From Sinonovacula constricta (Eukaryota > Mollusca > Bivalvia > Cardiida > Solecurtidae), in assembly GCA_007844125.1 (NCBI GenBank), contig CM017558.1, forward strand, positions 26,093,235 to 26,157,234: DNA of 64,000 bases. Direction: 5' to 3'. Shown piece by piece: positions 24,860 to 36,149 of the stretch (its first letter is position 1; the number at the start of each line of letters is the position of its first letter). The position numbers and the translations under genes are program-made. The notes under the pieces were generated by a model, which worked only from the letters and a program-made list of their open reading frames with translations, had not been told where the DNA came from and made no database searches.

Positions 24860-25152
24860 GAAAGTTTGGATAAAAGTTTGGATATAAAGTTTGGACATAT
24901 AGTTTGGAAATACTTGCGGCTTCTATATATTTAATCTTTCTGTGTTAGAACTTACGTGAACTTAATATATTCTACAGTGATATAAATATTAAAGTGTTGG
25001 ATATGGAATTATACTATTTACATTCGTGTATTGTTTTACGTTTGGATTATTTCAACTGTGCGTATCTACGAGGACAGTCTACCGAAAACTCAAAGGTCGT
25101 CGAGGAGGTCCTGAAAGAACAAACTTACCAAGTAAAACCTTGTAGCTATTAA
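24860..25152 (+). other. putative heat-shock-driven transcript region with small ORF
   Basis: Just after the TATA box, four or five imperfect AAGTTTGGATA repeats (about 24862-24908) precede an AT-rich leader and a 49-codon frame at 25003-25152 (MELYYLHSCIVLRLDYF...). No homologous family was recognised. Calling it a transcript is inference from the promoter-like block. Confidence 0.25.
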
Positions 25153-26560
25153 AGCATTAACAATACCGTCCGATTGTCATGTCTTATAATTATAATAATG
25201 AACTGTTTTTGGACCGTGGGAAAAGGTATGAATACAAACAACAGAATGGAGCATAACCTTTGACTTGTACATGTACAGAGTACAGCGTCGTAACAAATTC
25301 AAATTAAACAAATCATGCATAAACAAATGGAACAATACGAATTGTATTTCACGTGACAGATAATAATGTCGCAATATTTTAAACTAAACTCTAATTTAAT
25401 TATGATATTCACTTAAGTTTGATAAAAGTCGAAATTCGATACATGAGAGCGCTGCACTTTATTTTACCATAGAATTACATGGTGCCATCCATAGGAGTTA
25501 TCCAGGAACGATTACATACCAGTGTCGCGCGCTTGCTCGGCGACAGTAAAACCTTTCAGCTTGATTGTATTTTGGACAACTAGTGTGGTCGCACAACGGT
25601 TGCACCCAAAAATAGTAACTAAATAAAGTAACTAGTACTCGCCATATATATACAGCCGTCAATAAACTTCAGGCATAGCAACGGGTGGAATAATACAAAA
25701 GTAGTTTAAATGGAAAATGGAAGTAGTATAACTAGATTGCTAACACTTAAACATTAAACAAATATAAGGGTAGTTCGGTGGCTGCCTGTGGTCATTTTTG
25801 TTGTTAAGAAATGCATACAGTTTAATAACGAGTCAGTTATATTAGTTATATGTCGTTAAAATGTGATACATGGTATTATCTGGTTATAATGAGACTATTG
25901 ACTTGTTAGTACTAGATAATCTCTTCTCTCAACTTGAATTCAAAATTGTGTTAAAAATTCACAAAACAGTTCAAATTGAACTTCACTGCTGATAATATCA
26001 ACGTTCTCCCGGCAAAGTCCTAAACTGTTAAGTACGGACATGCAAAAATATGTGAACATAATCTTACTGGCAATATGTGTTCATATACATGTGACACAAT
26101 TTCAAATTTATAAAGGATATTTGTTTAAACTCTCTATAAATCCCAGTTTGATTTAAATATAACCGTTAATGGTCTCATAATAAATGCATTTTATTAATAG
26201 CGGCATCATAAAAATAACTCAACAAGAACGATTTGTGGTATGTTCATGACATTCAACGTGCGCTTTCCTTGAAATTTAAACAACTATCACCTTCAGTCCC
26301 CAGTCTCCCTTTAATAAGCAGTTTTATAATGGTCTATACACATACTTATATAATGCATAAGACTATAACAATCATTTTAGACAGTAGTCACTGTCCTGCA
26401 CAAAGGTTTATAGTCTCTTAGTGATATTTGTTGTATAAAGAGATTTTTAGTTTGTTTGTTGAAATTAATTACGAGTACGATTAAATTCGGACTTTTATTT
26501 ATTGTTTTATTTATTTTTTATCATTGACAGAAATCTAATGAACTCATCTCTCGTGAAATT
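25153..26560. other. intergenic, nothing recognised
   Basis: AT-rich. It contains the 3' flank of the C1q gene, with several AATAAA hexamers on the minus strand at about 26493-26520. Confidence 0.6.
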
Positions 26561-26580
26561 GGTTTTATTTAAACAATTCA

Positions 26581-26834
26581 TCACCCGACAATAACTGAGC
26601 CCTCCGTGTCGTATAACAGGAAGCCAGAGAAGGTCGTGAGAGGGGTGCTGGATTCAATATGAGCTCCCCAGACATGGTGACGTACTGCCACGACATCACC
26701 GGCGACCAGTGGTAAAATGGCGGCATTTCCACCCTGCGTGTCATGAGAATCGTTCAAACCTTCGCTCCCTGCTTCAACAATTGCTTGGCCGTTCTTTGTT
26801 AGGTGGACAAATATCTGATTGTGTCCGCGTTGAC
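26581..26834 (-). CDS. C1q gene exon 3: C-terminal half of C1q domain and stop
   Basis: Acceptor TTAACAG; encodes QRGHNQIFVHLTKNGQAIVE..., then LVAGDVVAVRHH and TTFSGFLLYDTEGSVIVG, stop TGA at 26583-26581. An AATAAA on the minus strand lies only about 12 bases past the stop (26569-26564), with more further on. Confidence 0.94.
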
Positions 26835-28534
26835 CTGTTAAGGAAGAAATAACTTATTTGGATAAGAAAACACAATAGGAAAACTAAGTCGTGTTGTTTG
26901 TACCAATACAGTCTACCTGAAAGCGTACTAACTTTCAGAACGTATAAAGTAGAATATTTATTCTACCTATGTTAATAAATTAAATGTATTTTTACGATAA
27001 CTTGGCCGTTTTACACGTCCAGAACTAAATTGACATATTTATTGTCCTATATATATTTCAACCACAAGTTGGCTTGTACAGCAGCGATGCTGGTTTGAAG
27101 CGCTTAATTGTCTACATCTGCAGTCGTTACATACGTTAATAATGCATAAGTGCATATAAAACTATGTTATCAAAACGAATGCACGAGAAAGTAATTAAAA
27201 CAATACGGTTATAATGTACCTATAAAGAAAACAAACATATAGACCCCTTGTGTGGGAGCTATGAACGCGCCAGTTTGCCTGTTGTAGCCTTGTCCATCAT
27301 TGACAAGGACGTCGTCGAAGATGAGTGTTTGCTCGTCCCCTAGGTTATCCAGGTTGTGCTGCAGGATCGCTGAGAATGCCACACCCGAGTTCAAACCACC
27401 AAAAGCACGATAGTCTACATACAAAACACATAAACACAGTCAATGACATAATATTCTGCTGTATTGAAAAAATACGATAATGATTAAGTACCGATTTTCC
27501 ATAGTCACTTACATGTATGTAAATCTTCTGATTTATGTTAATCTCTATCTGTTGTAAACTTCAAAAAGGTCACACAATAAAATAAAACTATCGATGCGCA
27601 AACTATGCATATATTAAAAAAGTTAGGGGTATGCATTAACATTGTATGCATTTAAATGCCAATTGTTTGCTAGCTTGAGCTTTTCGGTCAGTTGGATGGG
27701 GAGTACTACTCAAAAGAGAAAATAAAGCATTGATGCGGAGTATCAAAAGTCGCCGTCACGTTACCGTTCAACACTGGAATATTTTAGCTCATAAAATCAT
27801 CTATAAATACAAGTACTTTTATCATTTGCTAAATATCTCGGTAACGGGCTGGTTGCCGGCTTCCGTAAGAGATTAGTATGGGAAGAGGCAGGTAATCTTC
27901 ACTAAGGAAGAAGTCTTCAATTCACCAAATCCCGCTGAAACTATGAAAAAAACTACACGTGCTTTCATTGTCAAAGTCTTTAATAAGAAATCAATAAAAA
28001 AAATGGCATTGACCAATTTAAGCAGTAATATAATACACTTTCATAACGAAGGCAATTTAAACAAAAGTACTGATCAACGGTTCATAAACAATATCAAGTG
28101 ATAGGCGTAGGTACATTTTAAAAAGGCTTCTTTAATTACAATATTCATAAAAAAGACCGAAATTTTCTAATGCAAGAAAAGGCGCACGATAGTTGTTTAC
28201 AACCATATGGCGCCACCCATCGGCCTCTTTTTTAGGAACGGTTACTTACATACGATGCACGTTAAATAAATATAGACAGAAAGTTACCTCTTTGTTGTTT
28301 TTTCAGAAGGCTTTGTTGTTTCATTACGGTATCCTCCAAAAGTGCTACTTTTGCCTCTAGTCTCTTTGTATCCGACATGCAAACATCGCTCGCTGTTTGA
28401 GTCGCTGCATTGATCGCCGCCTGCGTTGCCGCCTGCGTTGCTACCTGACGCACGTTCTCTAGTTCCTCGAGTGTCAGGGAAACAGCTCTATGTGTTAGCG
28501 CCATGCATAATATGGCAATGGTAATAAGCCCCAT
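26581..28534 (-). CDS. secreted C1q domain-containing protein, complete, three exons
   Basis: Exons on the minus strand are 28534-28288, 27414-27220 and 26834-26581. Donors GTAACT and GTACAT and both AG acceptors keep phase, giving 231 residues plus stop. Residues 1-20 (MGLITIAILCMALTHRAVSL) form a signal peptide. Residues 20-82 are an alanine-rich, heptad-like helix (VATQAATQAAINAATQTAS, then KRLEAKVALLEDTVMKQQ), likely a trimerising coiled coil in place of collagen. Residues ~95-231 form a C1q domain: VAFSAIL, TLIFDDVLVNDGQGYN, TGAFIAPTQGVYMF, then VHLTKNGQ and the terminal TTFSGFLLY. By family this is a secreted trimeric lectin-like recognition protein of the innate-immune C1qDC group; the ligand is unknown. 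No collagen repeat is present. Confidence 0.94.
27220..27414 (-). CDS. C1q gene exon 2: N-terminal half of C1q domain
   Basis: Acceptor ATGTAG; encodes YRAFGGLNSGVAFSAIL through GVYMFVFFI; donor ATAG|GTACAT. It contains the invariant phenylalanine/asparagine/glycine pattern of the first half of the C1q jelly roll (FDDVLVNDGQGYN, GAFIAPTQGVY). Confidence 0.95.
28288..28534 (-). CDS. C1q gene exon 1: signal peptide and coiled coil
   Basis: The ATG at 28534 is followed by a hydrophobic leader and the helical stalk. The exon ends AAAGAG|GTAACT, leaving one base of an aspartate codon. An upstream TTTTTATA on the minus strand near 28695 could be a TATA box, but this is weak. Confidence 0.88.
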
Positions 28535-28744
28535 TGTTGTTTAGACCGATTTAATACTCAAGCGAAGACGAAACGTAATAAACCTTGTTTTCCTAACTGT
28601 AGAATCTTGCCGTTATCTCTGGGTCAGTATGATTTTTTAGTGTAACGCCATATGGTGAATGTCACTTTTGATAAGAAACAACGCATAGTCGTATAAAAAC
28701 GCACATTAATGCATTTCACAACATATAAAACATTTCGAGAGGCG

Positions 28745-29030
28745 TTTATTTAAATTTGTCATTACGATTCTTGAGTCATGAACCAGCGCATTGTGAGCAG
28801 CTGCATTGTCATGAATTAGGCATAGGCCTCTAAGTCCGATGGAAGGTCTCCGTTTTTGGCAATACATATTTCACATGTGACAGCATTGTTCTTGTAAAAA
28901 TCTTCCAGTAACTGTTTGTCCATTTGGAACTGGAATTTAAACAAAAGGCCCATCAGAATTAAAATCTTTTAAGTCAGTTTTACCATTTTTAAATGTTTTG
29001 TGCCACCTAAAAACTGACCTTTTAGACAAC
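28745..29030 (-). pseudogene. mariner-like transposase relic
   Basis: On the minus strand, VFRWHKTFKNGKTDLKD matches the end of the mariner helix-turn-helix region. It runs into a stop and is followed, after a deletion, by VPNGQTVTGRF and then QKRRPSIGLRG and LCLIHDNAAAHNALV. The HDN block carries the second catalytic aspartate of the mariner D,D34D core. Stops and frame changes (TAA, TGA, a +1 shift) and loss of the segment between the domains show it is dead. No terminal inverted repeats were found; the left end of the 54-bp array begins immediately beside it. Confidence 0.75.
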
Positions 29031-32000
29031 ATAGCATGGCTACATGGTGAAGTGACGTCACTCGAAATTCACAGACGGCATGGCCAAAAAGCAGATTGTT
29101 AAAGTGACGTTATTCGCGACCCACAGATCGCATGGGGTCAAATTTAGCTACATGTTGAAGTGACGTTACTAGCGATCAACAGACAACATGCCAAAAGAAA
29201 CTACATGTAAAAGTGACGTCACTAGCGATCCACAGATGGCATGACCAACTGACGCTACATGTTAAAGTGACGTCACTCGCAATCCACAGACAACATGGCC
29301 AAAGAAACTACATGTAAAAGTGACGTCACTAGCGATCAACAGATGTCATGGTCAAATGACGCTACATGTTAAAGTGGCGTCAGAAGCAATCCACAGACAA
29401 CATGGCCAAAGAAACTACATGTAAAAGTGACGTCACTAGCGATCCACAGATGGCATGGCCAACTGACGCTACATGTTAAAGTGACGTAACTCGCATTTCA
29501 CAGACAACATGGCTAAAGAAACTTCATGTAAAAGTGACGTCACTAACGATCCACAGATGGCATGGCCAAATGCCGCTATATGTTAAAGTGACGTCACTAG
29601 CGATCCACAAACGGCATGATCAATTGAAGCTTCATGTTAAGGTGACGTCACTCGCGATCCACAGACGGCATGATCAAATGAAGCTACATGTAAAGTTGAC
29701 GTCCCCAGAGATCCACAGACGGCATGGCCAAATGAAGCTACATGTAAAGTTGACGTCACTAGCGATCCACAGACGGCATGGCCAAATGAAGCTACATGTT
29801 AAAGTGACGTCACTAGCGATCCACAGACGGCATGATCAAATGAAGCTACATGTTTAGGTGACGTCACTCGCGATCCACAGACGGCATGATCAAATGAAGC
29901 TACATGTAAAGGTGACGTCACTCGCGATCCACTTACGGCATGATCAAATGAAGCTACATGTTTAGGTGACGTCACCAGCGATCCACAGACAGCATTGCCA
30001 AAGAAGTTTATGTTAAGGTGACGTCACTCGCGATCCACAGACGGCATGGTCAAATGAAGCTTCATGTTGAAGTGACGTCACTCGCGATCCACAGACGGCA
30101 TGGTCAAATGAAGCTACATGTAAAGGTGACGTCACTCGCGGTCCACAGACGGCATGATCAAATGAAGCTGCATGTTAAAGTGACGTCACCAGCGATCCAC
30201 AGACGGCATGGTCAAAGGAAGCTTTATGTTAAAGTGACGTCACTCGCGATCCACAGACGGCATGGTCAAATGAAGCTGCATGTTAAAGTGACGTCACTCG
30301 CGATGAACAGACGGCATGGTCAAATGAAGCTACATGTTAAAGTGACGTCACTAGCGATCCACAGACAGCATGATCAAATGAAGCTACATGTTAAAGTGAC
30401 GTCACCAGCGATTCATCGACGGCATTGCCAAAGAAGCTTATGTTAAGGTGACGTCACTCGCGATTCACTGACGGCATTGCCAAAGAAGCTATTGTTAAAG
30501 TGACGTCGCTCGCGATCCACAGACGGCATGGTCAAATGAAGCTACATTTTAAGGCGACGTCATCCGCGATTTACAGACGGCATGGTCAAATGAAGCTACT
30601 TGTAAAGGTGACGTCACTTGCGATCCACAGACGGCATGGCCAAATGAGGCTACATGTCAGAGTAACGTCACTGGCGATTTACAGACGGCATGGTCAAATG
30701 AAGCTACATGTTAGAGTAACGTTACTCGCGATTCACAGACGGCATGGCCAAATGAAGCTACATGTAAAGGTGACGTCACTCGCGATCCACAGACGGCATG
30801 GCCAAATGAGGCTACATGTAAGAGTAACGTCACTCGCGATTTACAGGCGGCATGGTCAAATGAAGCTACATGTAAAGGTGACGTCACCAGCGATCAACAG
30901 ACGACATGGCCAAATGAAGCTACATGTTAAGGTGACGTCACCAGCGATCCACAGACGGCATTGCCAAAGAAGTTAATGTTAAGGTGACGTTACTCGCGAT
31001 CCATAGACGGCATGGTCAAATGAAGCTACATGTTAAAGTGACGTCACCAGCGATCCACAGACGGCATGATCAAATGAAGCTTCATGTTGAAGTGACGTCA
31101 CTTACGATCCACAGACGGCATGGTCAAATGAAGCTACATGTAAAGGTGACGTCACTAGCGACCCACAGACGGCATGGTCAAATGAAGCTACATGTAAAGG
31201 TGACGTCACCAGCGATTAACAGACGACATTGCCAAAGAAGCTAATGTTAAGGTGACGTCACTCGCGATCCACAGACGGCATTGCCAAAGAAGCTAATGTT
31301 AAGGTGACGTCACTCGCGATCCACAGACGGCATTGCTAAAGAAGCTAATGTTAAGGTGACGTCACTCGCGATCCACAGACGGCATGGTCAAATGAAGCTT
31401 CATGTTGAAATGACGTCACTCGCGATCCACAGACGGCATGGTCAAATGAAGCTTCATGTTGAAATGATGTCACTCGCGATCCACAGACGGCATGGTCAAA
31501 TGAAGCTGCATGTTAAAGTGACGTCACTAGCGATCAACAGACGGCATGGCCTAGAATCTACATGTTTAAGTGACGTCACTCGCGATCCACAGACGGCATG
31601 GCCTAGAATATACATGTTAAAGTGACTTCACCAGCGATAAACAGAAGACATAGCCAAATGAATCTACATGTTTAAGTGACGTCACTCGCGATCCACATAC
31701 GGCATGGCCAAGAATCTAGAATATTAAGTGATGTCACCAGCGATCCATAGACAGCATGGCCTAGAATCTACATGTTTAAGTGACGTCACCAGCGATCCAC
31801 AGTTGGCATGGCCTTGAATCTACATGTTAAATTGACGTCACTCGCGATCATCAGAAGATATGTTTAAATAACGTCACCAGCGATCCACAGACGGCATGGC
31901 CTAGAATCTACATGTTTAAGTGACGTCACCAGCGATCAACAGAAGACATGGCCTAGAATCTACATGTTTAAGTAACGTCACCAGCGATCAACAGACGGCA

Positions 32001-32325
32001 TGTCCTAGAATCTACATGTTTAAGTGACGTCACTCGCGATCCACAGACGGCATGGCCTAGAATCTACATGTTTAAGTGACGTTACTCGCGATCAACAGAC
32101 GGGATGGCCTAGAATCTACATGTTTAAGTAACGTCACTCGCGATCCACAGACGGCATGGCCTAGAATCTACATGTTTAAATGACGTCACTAGCGATTCAC
32201 AGACGGCATGGCCTAGAATCTACATGTTAATGAGACGTCACTCGCGATCAACAGAAGACATGGCCAAATGAAGCTACATGTTAAAGTGACGTCACTAGTG
32301 ATCCACAGACGGCATGGCCCATGCT
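29030..32325. repeat. 54-bp minisatellite carrying TGACGTCA (CRE) sites, about 60 copies
   Basis: Units of 54 bp built on GTGACGTCACTCGCGATCCA, CAGACGGCATGGTCAAATGA and AGCTACATGTTAAA. My hand count finds about 43 perfect TGACGTCA octamers among about 60 units. The left end (29030-29530) and right end (31530-32320, with GGCCTAGAATCTACATGTTTA) are variant subfamilies. Because 54 is a multiple of 3, one + frame stays open for several units (VTSLAIHRRHGQMKLHVK), but it is repeatedly broken by stops and length changes and is not called a gene. Confidence 0.95.
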
Positions 32326-34860
32326 ACCGGTGGGACGCGACAGTGACTATCACTTATTGCATTTATCTGCACATTGAAAATAAACCAGTGAGCGACAATC
32401 CACTATTTTGTTGGTTTTCTGTGCGGAGAAGCACTGTTGTCAAAGTTAACTGGTCGAATGATCATATGTCATCTCACTAAAGTCAGACCTTACAAAATGA
32501 TAGCGGAGCGGTTTTCAGGATATGATTCAAATCAGATTGGATCATCTGTTGAGCACCTAAATGAGCTGATAATTAAACACAATTTTGATTCGATTACTTT
32601 TATTGAAGTGTAAGTTTCGTGCTTAAAATGTTTCAAAAAGAAAATTAAGTGTGATTTTTAATGTAAGAACAAGTTCAAGCTTTATCAACGATCGCATCAC
32701 ATCTTAAATATTTTTCTTTTTAATTTAACGCATAAAGCCCACAGCCTTACGACAGTTTTAGCCACAAATCTCCGTGTACAAGTTATTGTTGTTGTTGTTG
32801 TTGTTTGTATTGAATAATTATGTTTGGGCTTAAACCTGACTGAACAATGCAGAATAGTAAATTGTTCTCAAAATGCACACAACTAGAGAATAGAGATTTG
32901 TAAGAAAAAGCAGTAAGTAAAACTACTATATTTTAATTATATTTTATCTTTGCTTTATTTTATTTTAAATAACTGATTTGAGCAGATAAAATCATAAAAA
33001 GGTAACAGACAAAGAAATGTCAAACACCATACGCTGTGGTCAAAGTAAAATCATTATTTTTGCTGTTGCTCCAACTTTGCCAGAATATATCAAGAATCAA
33101 ACCGTTCTGTTTTTGTACGGCGTTGGGTGATTGTGGGAGGCGTTTTTGTCGAGAGGTTGAAATCTGCCACATCAGCGACAAGAGGTGTCAGCTCCAGTCT
33201 AAAGACATAGCAACAGGAAGACAAAACAATTGTGATTCAACTGATTTGTCATCAATTTAAATATTAGCTATATAATCATCGAATGTGTCGGATATGATGT
33301 GAGGACGAATGCTTACAAAAAAGATACGTGTATTAATAAACGACTTTAGAAAGGTTCAGTCATATATTCGAGTGATAAGAGAAATACAAGATTTTTGAGA
33401 AATAACAAAATTCTGCTGGTCGTAATTGCTTCGTCAATGCGCCTTTTTCACACTGTAGTTAAAGAGACCATGTGACAGAGGTACAATCTGGGACAGATTA
33501 AAAATTATTTTCAAGTATCTAGGCAAAAATGAGACAACATGAAAGAACTGAAACTGTGTTTAAATAGTCTATTTCTTTATTTTTTCATATGGAAGGGCAA
33601 AAAGCCATAACTTTAATCTGTTTTATGGTTTTTAATGCAAAGTTGGCAGTGGCTTAACCTGTGTTGTCCGTAATGCTACTTACCTTTTATTATTTATCTT
33701 TTTATAAATTAGACTTATAATAATTAACAAATTTATCATATACCACATATGTAATTTTCAGACAAACAAATACATAAAAACAGTTGGAATTTATCCCTGT
33801 GTAAGTTGCCATGAATATTTGTTGGTTACTATCTGCATTTTTTTTTTACCGAGTACCAGAAACTTACTTTATGTGACATTTTACCCAGATAAGTGACGTT
33901 TGCATTTCATATGCATATTTCTTCTAGCCGGTATGTTAATTCATAGATACTTCATGCAACTGCAAATTTGTGTTGAGAAGATAAATATACATGTATTAAA
34001 TTTAATGAATGGCTGATGTGTTCAAAAATACACCACATCGCTCTAGTAGATATCATTGCGCGAGATTCAGTCAATATCCAATGATTACTTAAATTAATAT
34101 CACTGTACTTACTCTGTACTTAATTTGGCATACACTCACATATATCAAAACATTATAGGAAATACCAGCTATGAATGTGTCGTTGATATATTCTACTTGA
34201 AAGCATGGTAACTTTCAGGACGCAAAACAAAGTATGACAAGTTGAAATTAACAATTGCAGTGGGAAATGCGATTTTGTTTTCTAATTGATCTATGTTGAT
34301 AAAGAAAACGTACTTTGGAACTTCACGACATGTTCCTTTACGCAGTGTTACATTTGAACCAATGTGTGTATTATGTTGATCAAGAAAATAACTCCTAAAA
34401 TCTTCCTGGACCAACACTTTAAATGTGTGTTTTTTTGTACTGAAAAGCATGCTTTAAAGGTATAATATTAAATAAACCGCTTTATAGTACAATGTTTATG
34501 ACGTCAGAGTTTGGAAGTTTACATATTAACACTGACCTTACCATATCGAAGCGCGTAAACTATCTTCAAATATACTTGATATAATACTAACATGTATATG
34601 TACAATAAAAGCACATATTTGTATACATTATCAAAGCATGCCCTTAACGAGAGCGAGATTGGACAGGTCATGGATTTAGGCGCCATTTATTTTCATTGCT
34701 TTGCTACAAATGGTCAGTTCTTACTTATTGTATTATTGTAGAGTCAGTCAATACAGTTACTTCAAACAATTGATCCACGTGACTTTCGTTGTGCGCACTA
34801 GCCGCCATCTTTGCCTCAGCTAATGTTGATAAGTCACTGGAAGACAGTGTGAAAACATTC
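32326..34860. other. intergenic AT-rich DNA
   Basis: Contains a short (GTT)n tract at 32786-32806. No gene recognised. A 74-codon frame at 33036-33260 is cysteine-rich near its middle but lacks an ATG and clear splice sites. Confidence 0.6.
34765..34815. promoter_or_regulatory. CpG-containing promoter-like block (E-box, YY1-type site)
   Basis: CCACGTGACTTTCG contains an E-box. It is followed by TGCGCA and GCCGCCATCTT, which on the minus strand is the YY1-type AAGATGGCGGC. Such a cluster is typical of TATA-less animal promoters, but no transcript is confirmed. It lies just upstream of the THAP-like fragment. Confidence 0.3.
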
Positions 34861-34877
34861 CCATCTAAAGGCAGCCA

Positions 34878-35582
34878 ATGCTTCGCAGCTACAACTGTAA
34901 GAACACATTTTCAGGAGAAACAGGCATATCACTTCACAAGTAAGTACTGTTGTTTATGTTTGCTTTTAAATGATCAATTTAAAAACAAGAAAGACTGCCC
35001 CAACTGCGCTACTGACATATCTCCGCCCCCTTTTTGCTGTTCTTATGTTGACGCAGAATATTGCTGTGTCGATGTATGACTGTTGTAGACTTCTCAAATG
35101 CCGAAAAAAATATTAATTTACATTATTTCGTAGAACAGTAATATACTATTTGAGTTAATTACATATACTTTCATTTTACGTGTACTTTCTTAAGGCAAAG
35201 CCATTCATTCTTAGAGTAAATAAACCATGCAGAAAACAGCAGTTTGGACAGTTTAAAATTTGTGCAAAATATATGCAGTTAGACTCTATCATAATGAAAG
35301 AGAGTTGACTTTGTATAAACTGTATAAAATATTTAATAATTGGTAAAAATAGATGACATTAATTAATAAGTACTTTGTAGTTTGCACTGGCTTTCCGAAT
35401 AAACTTATAGGAATAACATTTTATTTTTAATCAAAATGTACTTGATTTAATTTTATGAATATGAATTTTGTGATCTAATGTGTTTGTGTGTACAGAGCTC
35501 TAGACTGCTTTTTTCCAGATTCCCAGAAAAAGGCAGAGAAAGAAAAAAAGGCAACCATTTTGTATCAAGAATGGGTATGTAA
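34878..35582 (+). pseudogene. THAP-type zinc-finger N-terminal fragment (two exons, truncated)
   Basis: The exon at 34878-34939 encodes MLRSYNCKNTFSGETGISLH and ends at a consensus donor (CACAA|GTAAGT). Joined in phase to an acceptor TTTTTTCCAG at 35518, the next exon continues KFPEKGRERKKGNHF and stops after about 20 codons. YNCKN followed by S-x-HKFP is the start of a C2CH THAP finger. The expected first cysteine is present only in another frame (QCFAA), implying a small indel. The second half (tryptophan, C-x2-H) was not found. THAP fingers occur in host regulators and P-element-like transposases. Likely a relic; a real gene with a mis-read frame is possible. Confidence 0.4.
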
Positions 35583-36147
35583 ATGCAGACGAAACTTTGA
35601 GCCGAGTTGTCATGCCATGCCATGCTCAGTGGCACACACACTTTGATCCAGGCATGGTTAACCTGACATTGATGAGAGTCCTGCTGCTGTATGGTGCTGC
35701 TCCAATTATATTCAACATTCCAAAGCATTTTCAGGTTCGTATCATGTAGTTAAATGTTTTCTATATGTCAAAGCAATACATTTATGGTCATTATTTAGTG
35801 CCTTCCAGCTATCATTATTGAAGGAAAACCCCAGAAGTTAAGAGTAAAACCACTGTCGCCCGGCAAGTCAGCTGGAAGACGCACATGCATGAAAATTCTC
35901 ATCCCAACCTTGACTCGAACACATGTGAGGGCTGCTGCTTTAAAATTCTAGACCTCCAACCAATTTGCTCTAAATGAAACAAGCTGAGATAAATATTTCT
36001 TATAAACAATTTGTTAACACACTTTAATTTGTGACAATTCCTTAAAATATATTAAGTTAATTAATTTATACTCCTGTGTCTTTACAGCCGGCAGTATATT
36101 TTAAGAGGACAACTCGGACTAGTACAAATTCCTGGAGCCAGTTATAA
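35519..36147 (+). CDS. possible alternative two-exon open frame of unknown function
   Basis: From the same acceptor, a different frame stays open for 72 codons (35519-35734: IPRKRQRKKKRQPF..., later LMRVLLLYGAAPIIF and NIPKHFQ). It ends at CAG|GTTCGT, a weak donor. It could join in phase 0 to 36088-36147 (after TTTACAG), encoding PAVYFKRTTRTSTNSWSQL and TAA. No domain is recognised. The frame conflicts with the THAP reading, so at most one is right. Low support. Confidence 0.2.
35854..35990 (-). mobile_element. tRNA-derived SINE (candidate)
   Basis: On the minus strand, TTAGAGCAAATTGGTTGGAGG resembles an A box and D arm, and TGTTCGAGTCAAGG, about 40 bases on, resembles a B box. A GC-rich body follows (GTCTTCCAGCTGACTTGCCG). 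The structure fits a tRNA-headed SINE; the ends and a target duplication were not resolved. It falls inside the putative intron of the preceding entry. Confidence 0.5.
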
Positions 36148-36149
36148 AT

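Noticed and set aside
24629..25200. Solo LTR of a retrotransposon around the heat-shock promoter
   Set aside because: A TG start and TATA box are present, but I could not find a matching CA end with a 5-bp duplication, a primer-binding site or a second copy. Kept only as an alternative.
29534..32480. Basic repeat protein (VTSLAIHRRHGQMKLHVK) encoded by the 54-bp array
   Set aside because: The frame is kept only because 54 is a multiple of 3. It is broken many times by stops and indels, and conservation appears highest at the DNA palindrome TGACGTCA.
33036..33260. Small cysteine-rich secreted protein
   Set aside because: The hydrophobic start and several cysteines are suggestive, but there is no ATG at the frame start, no convincing splice sites and no recognised cysteine framework.
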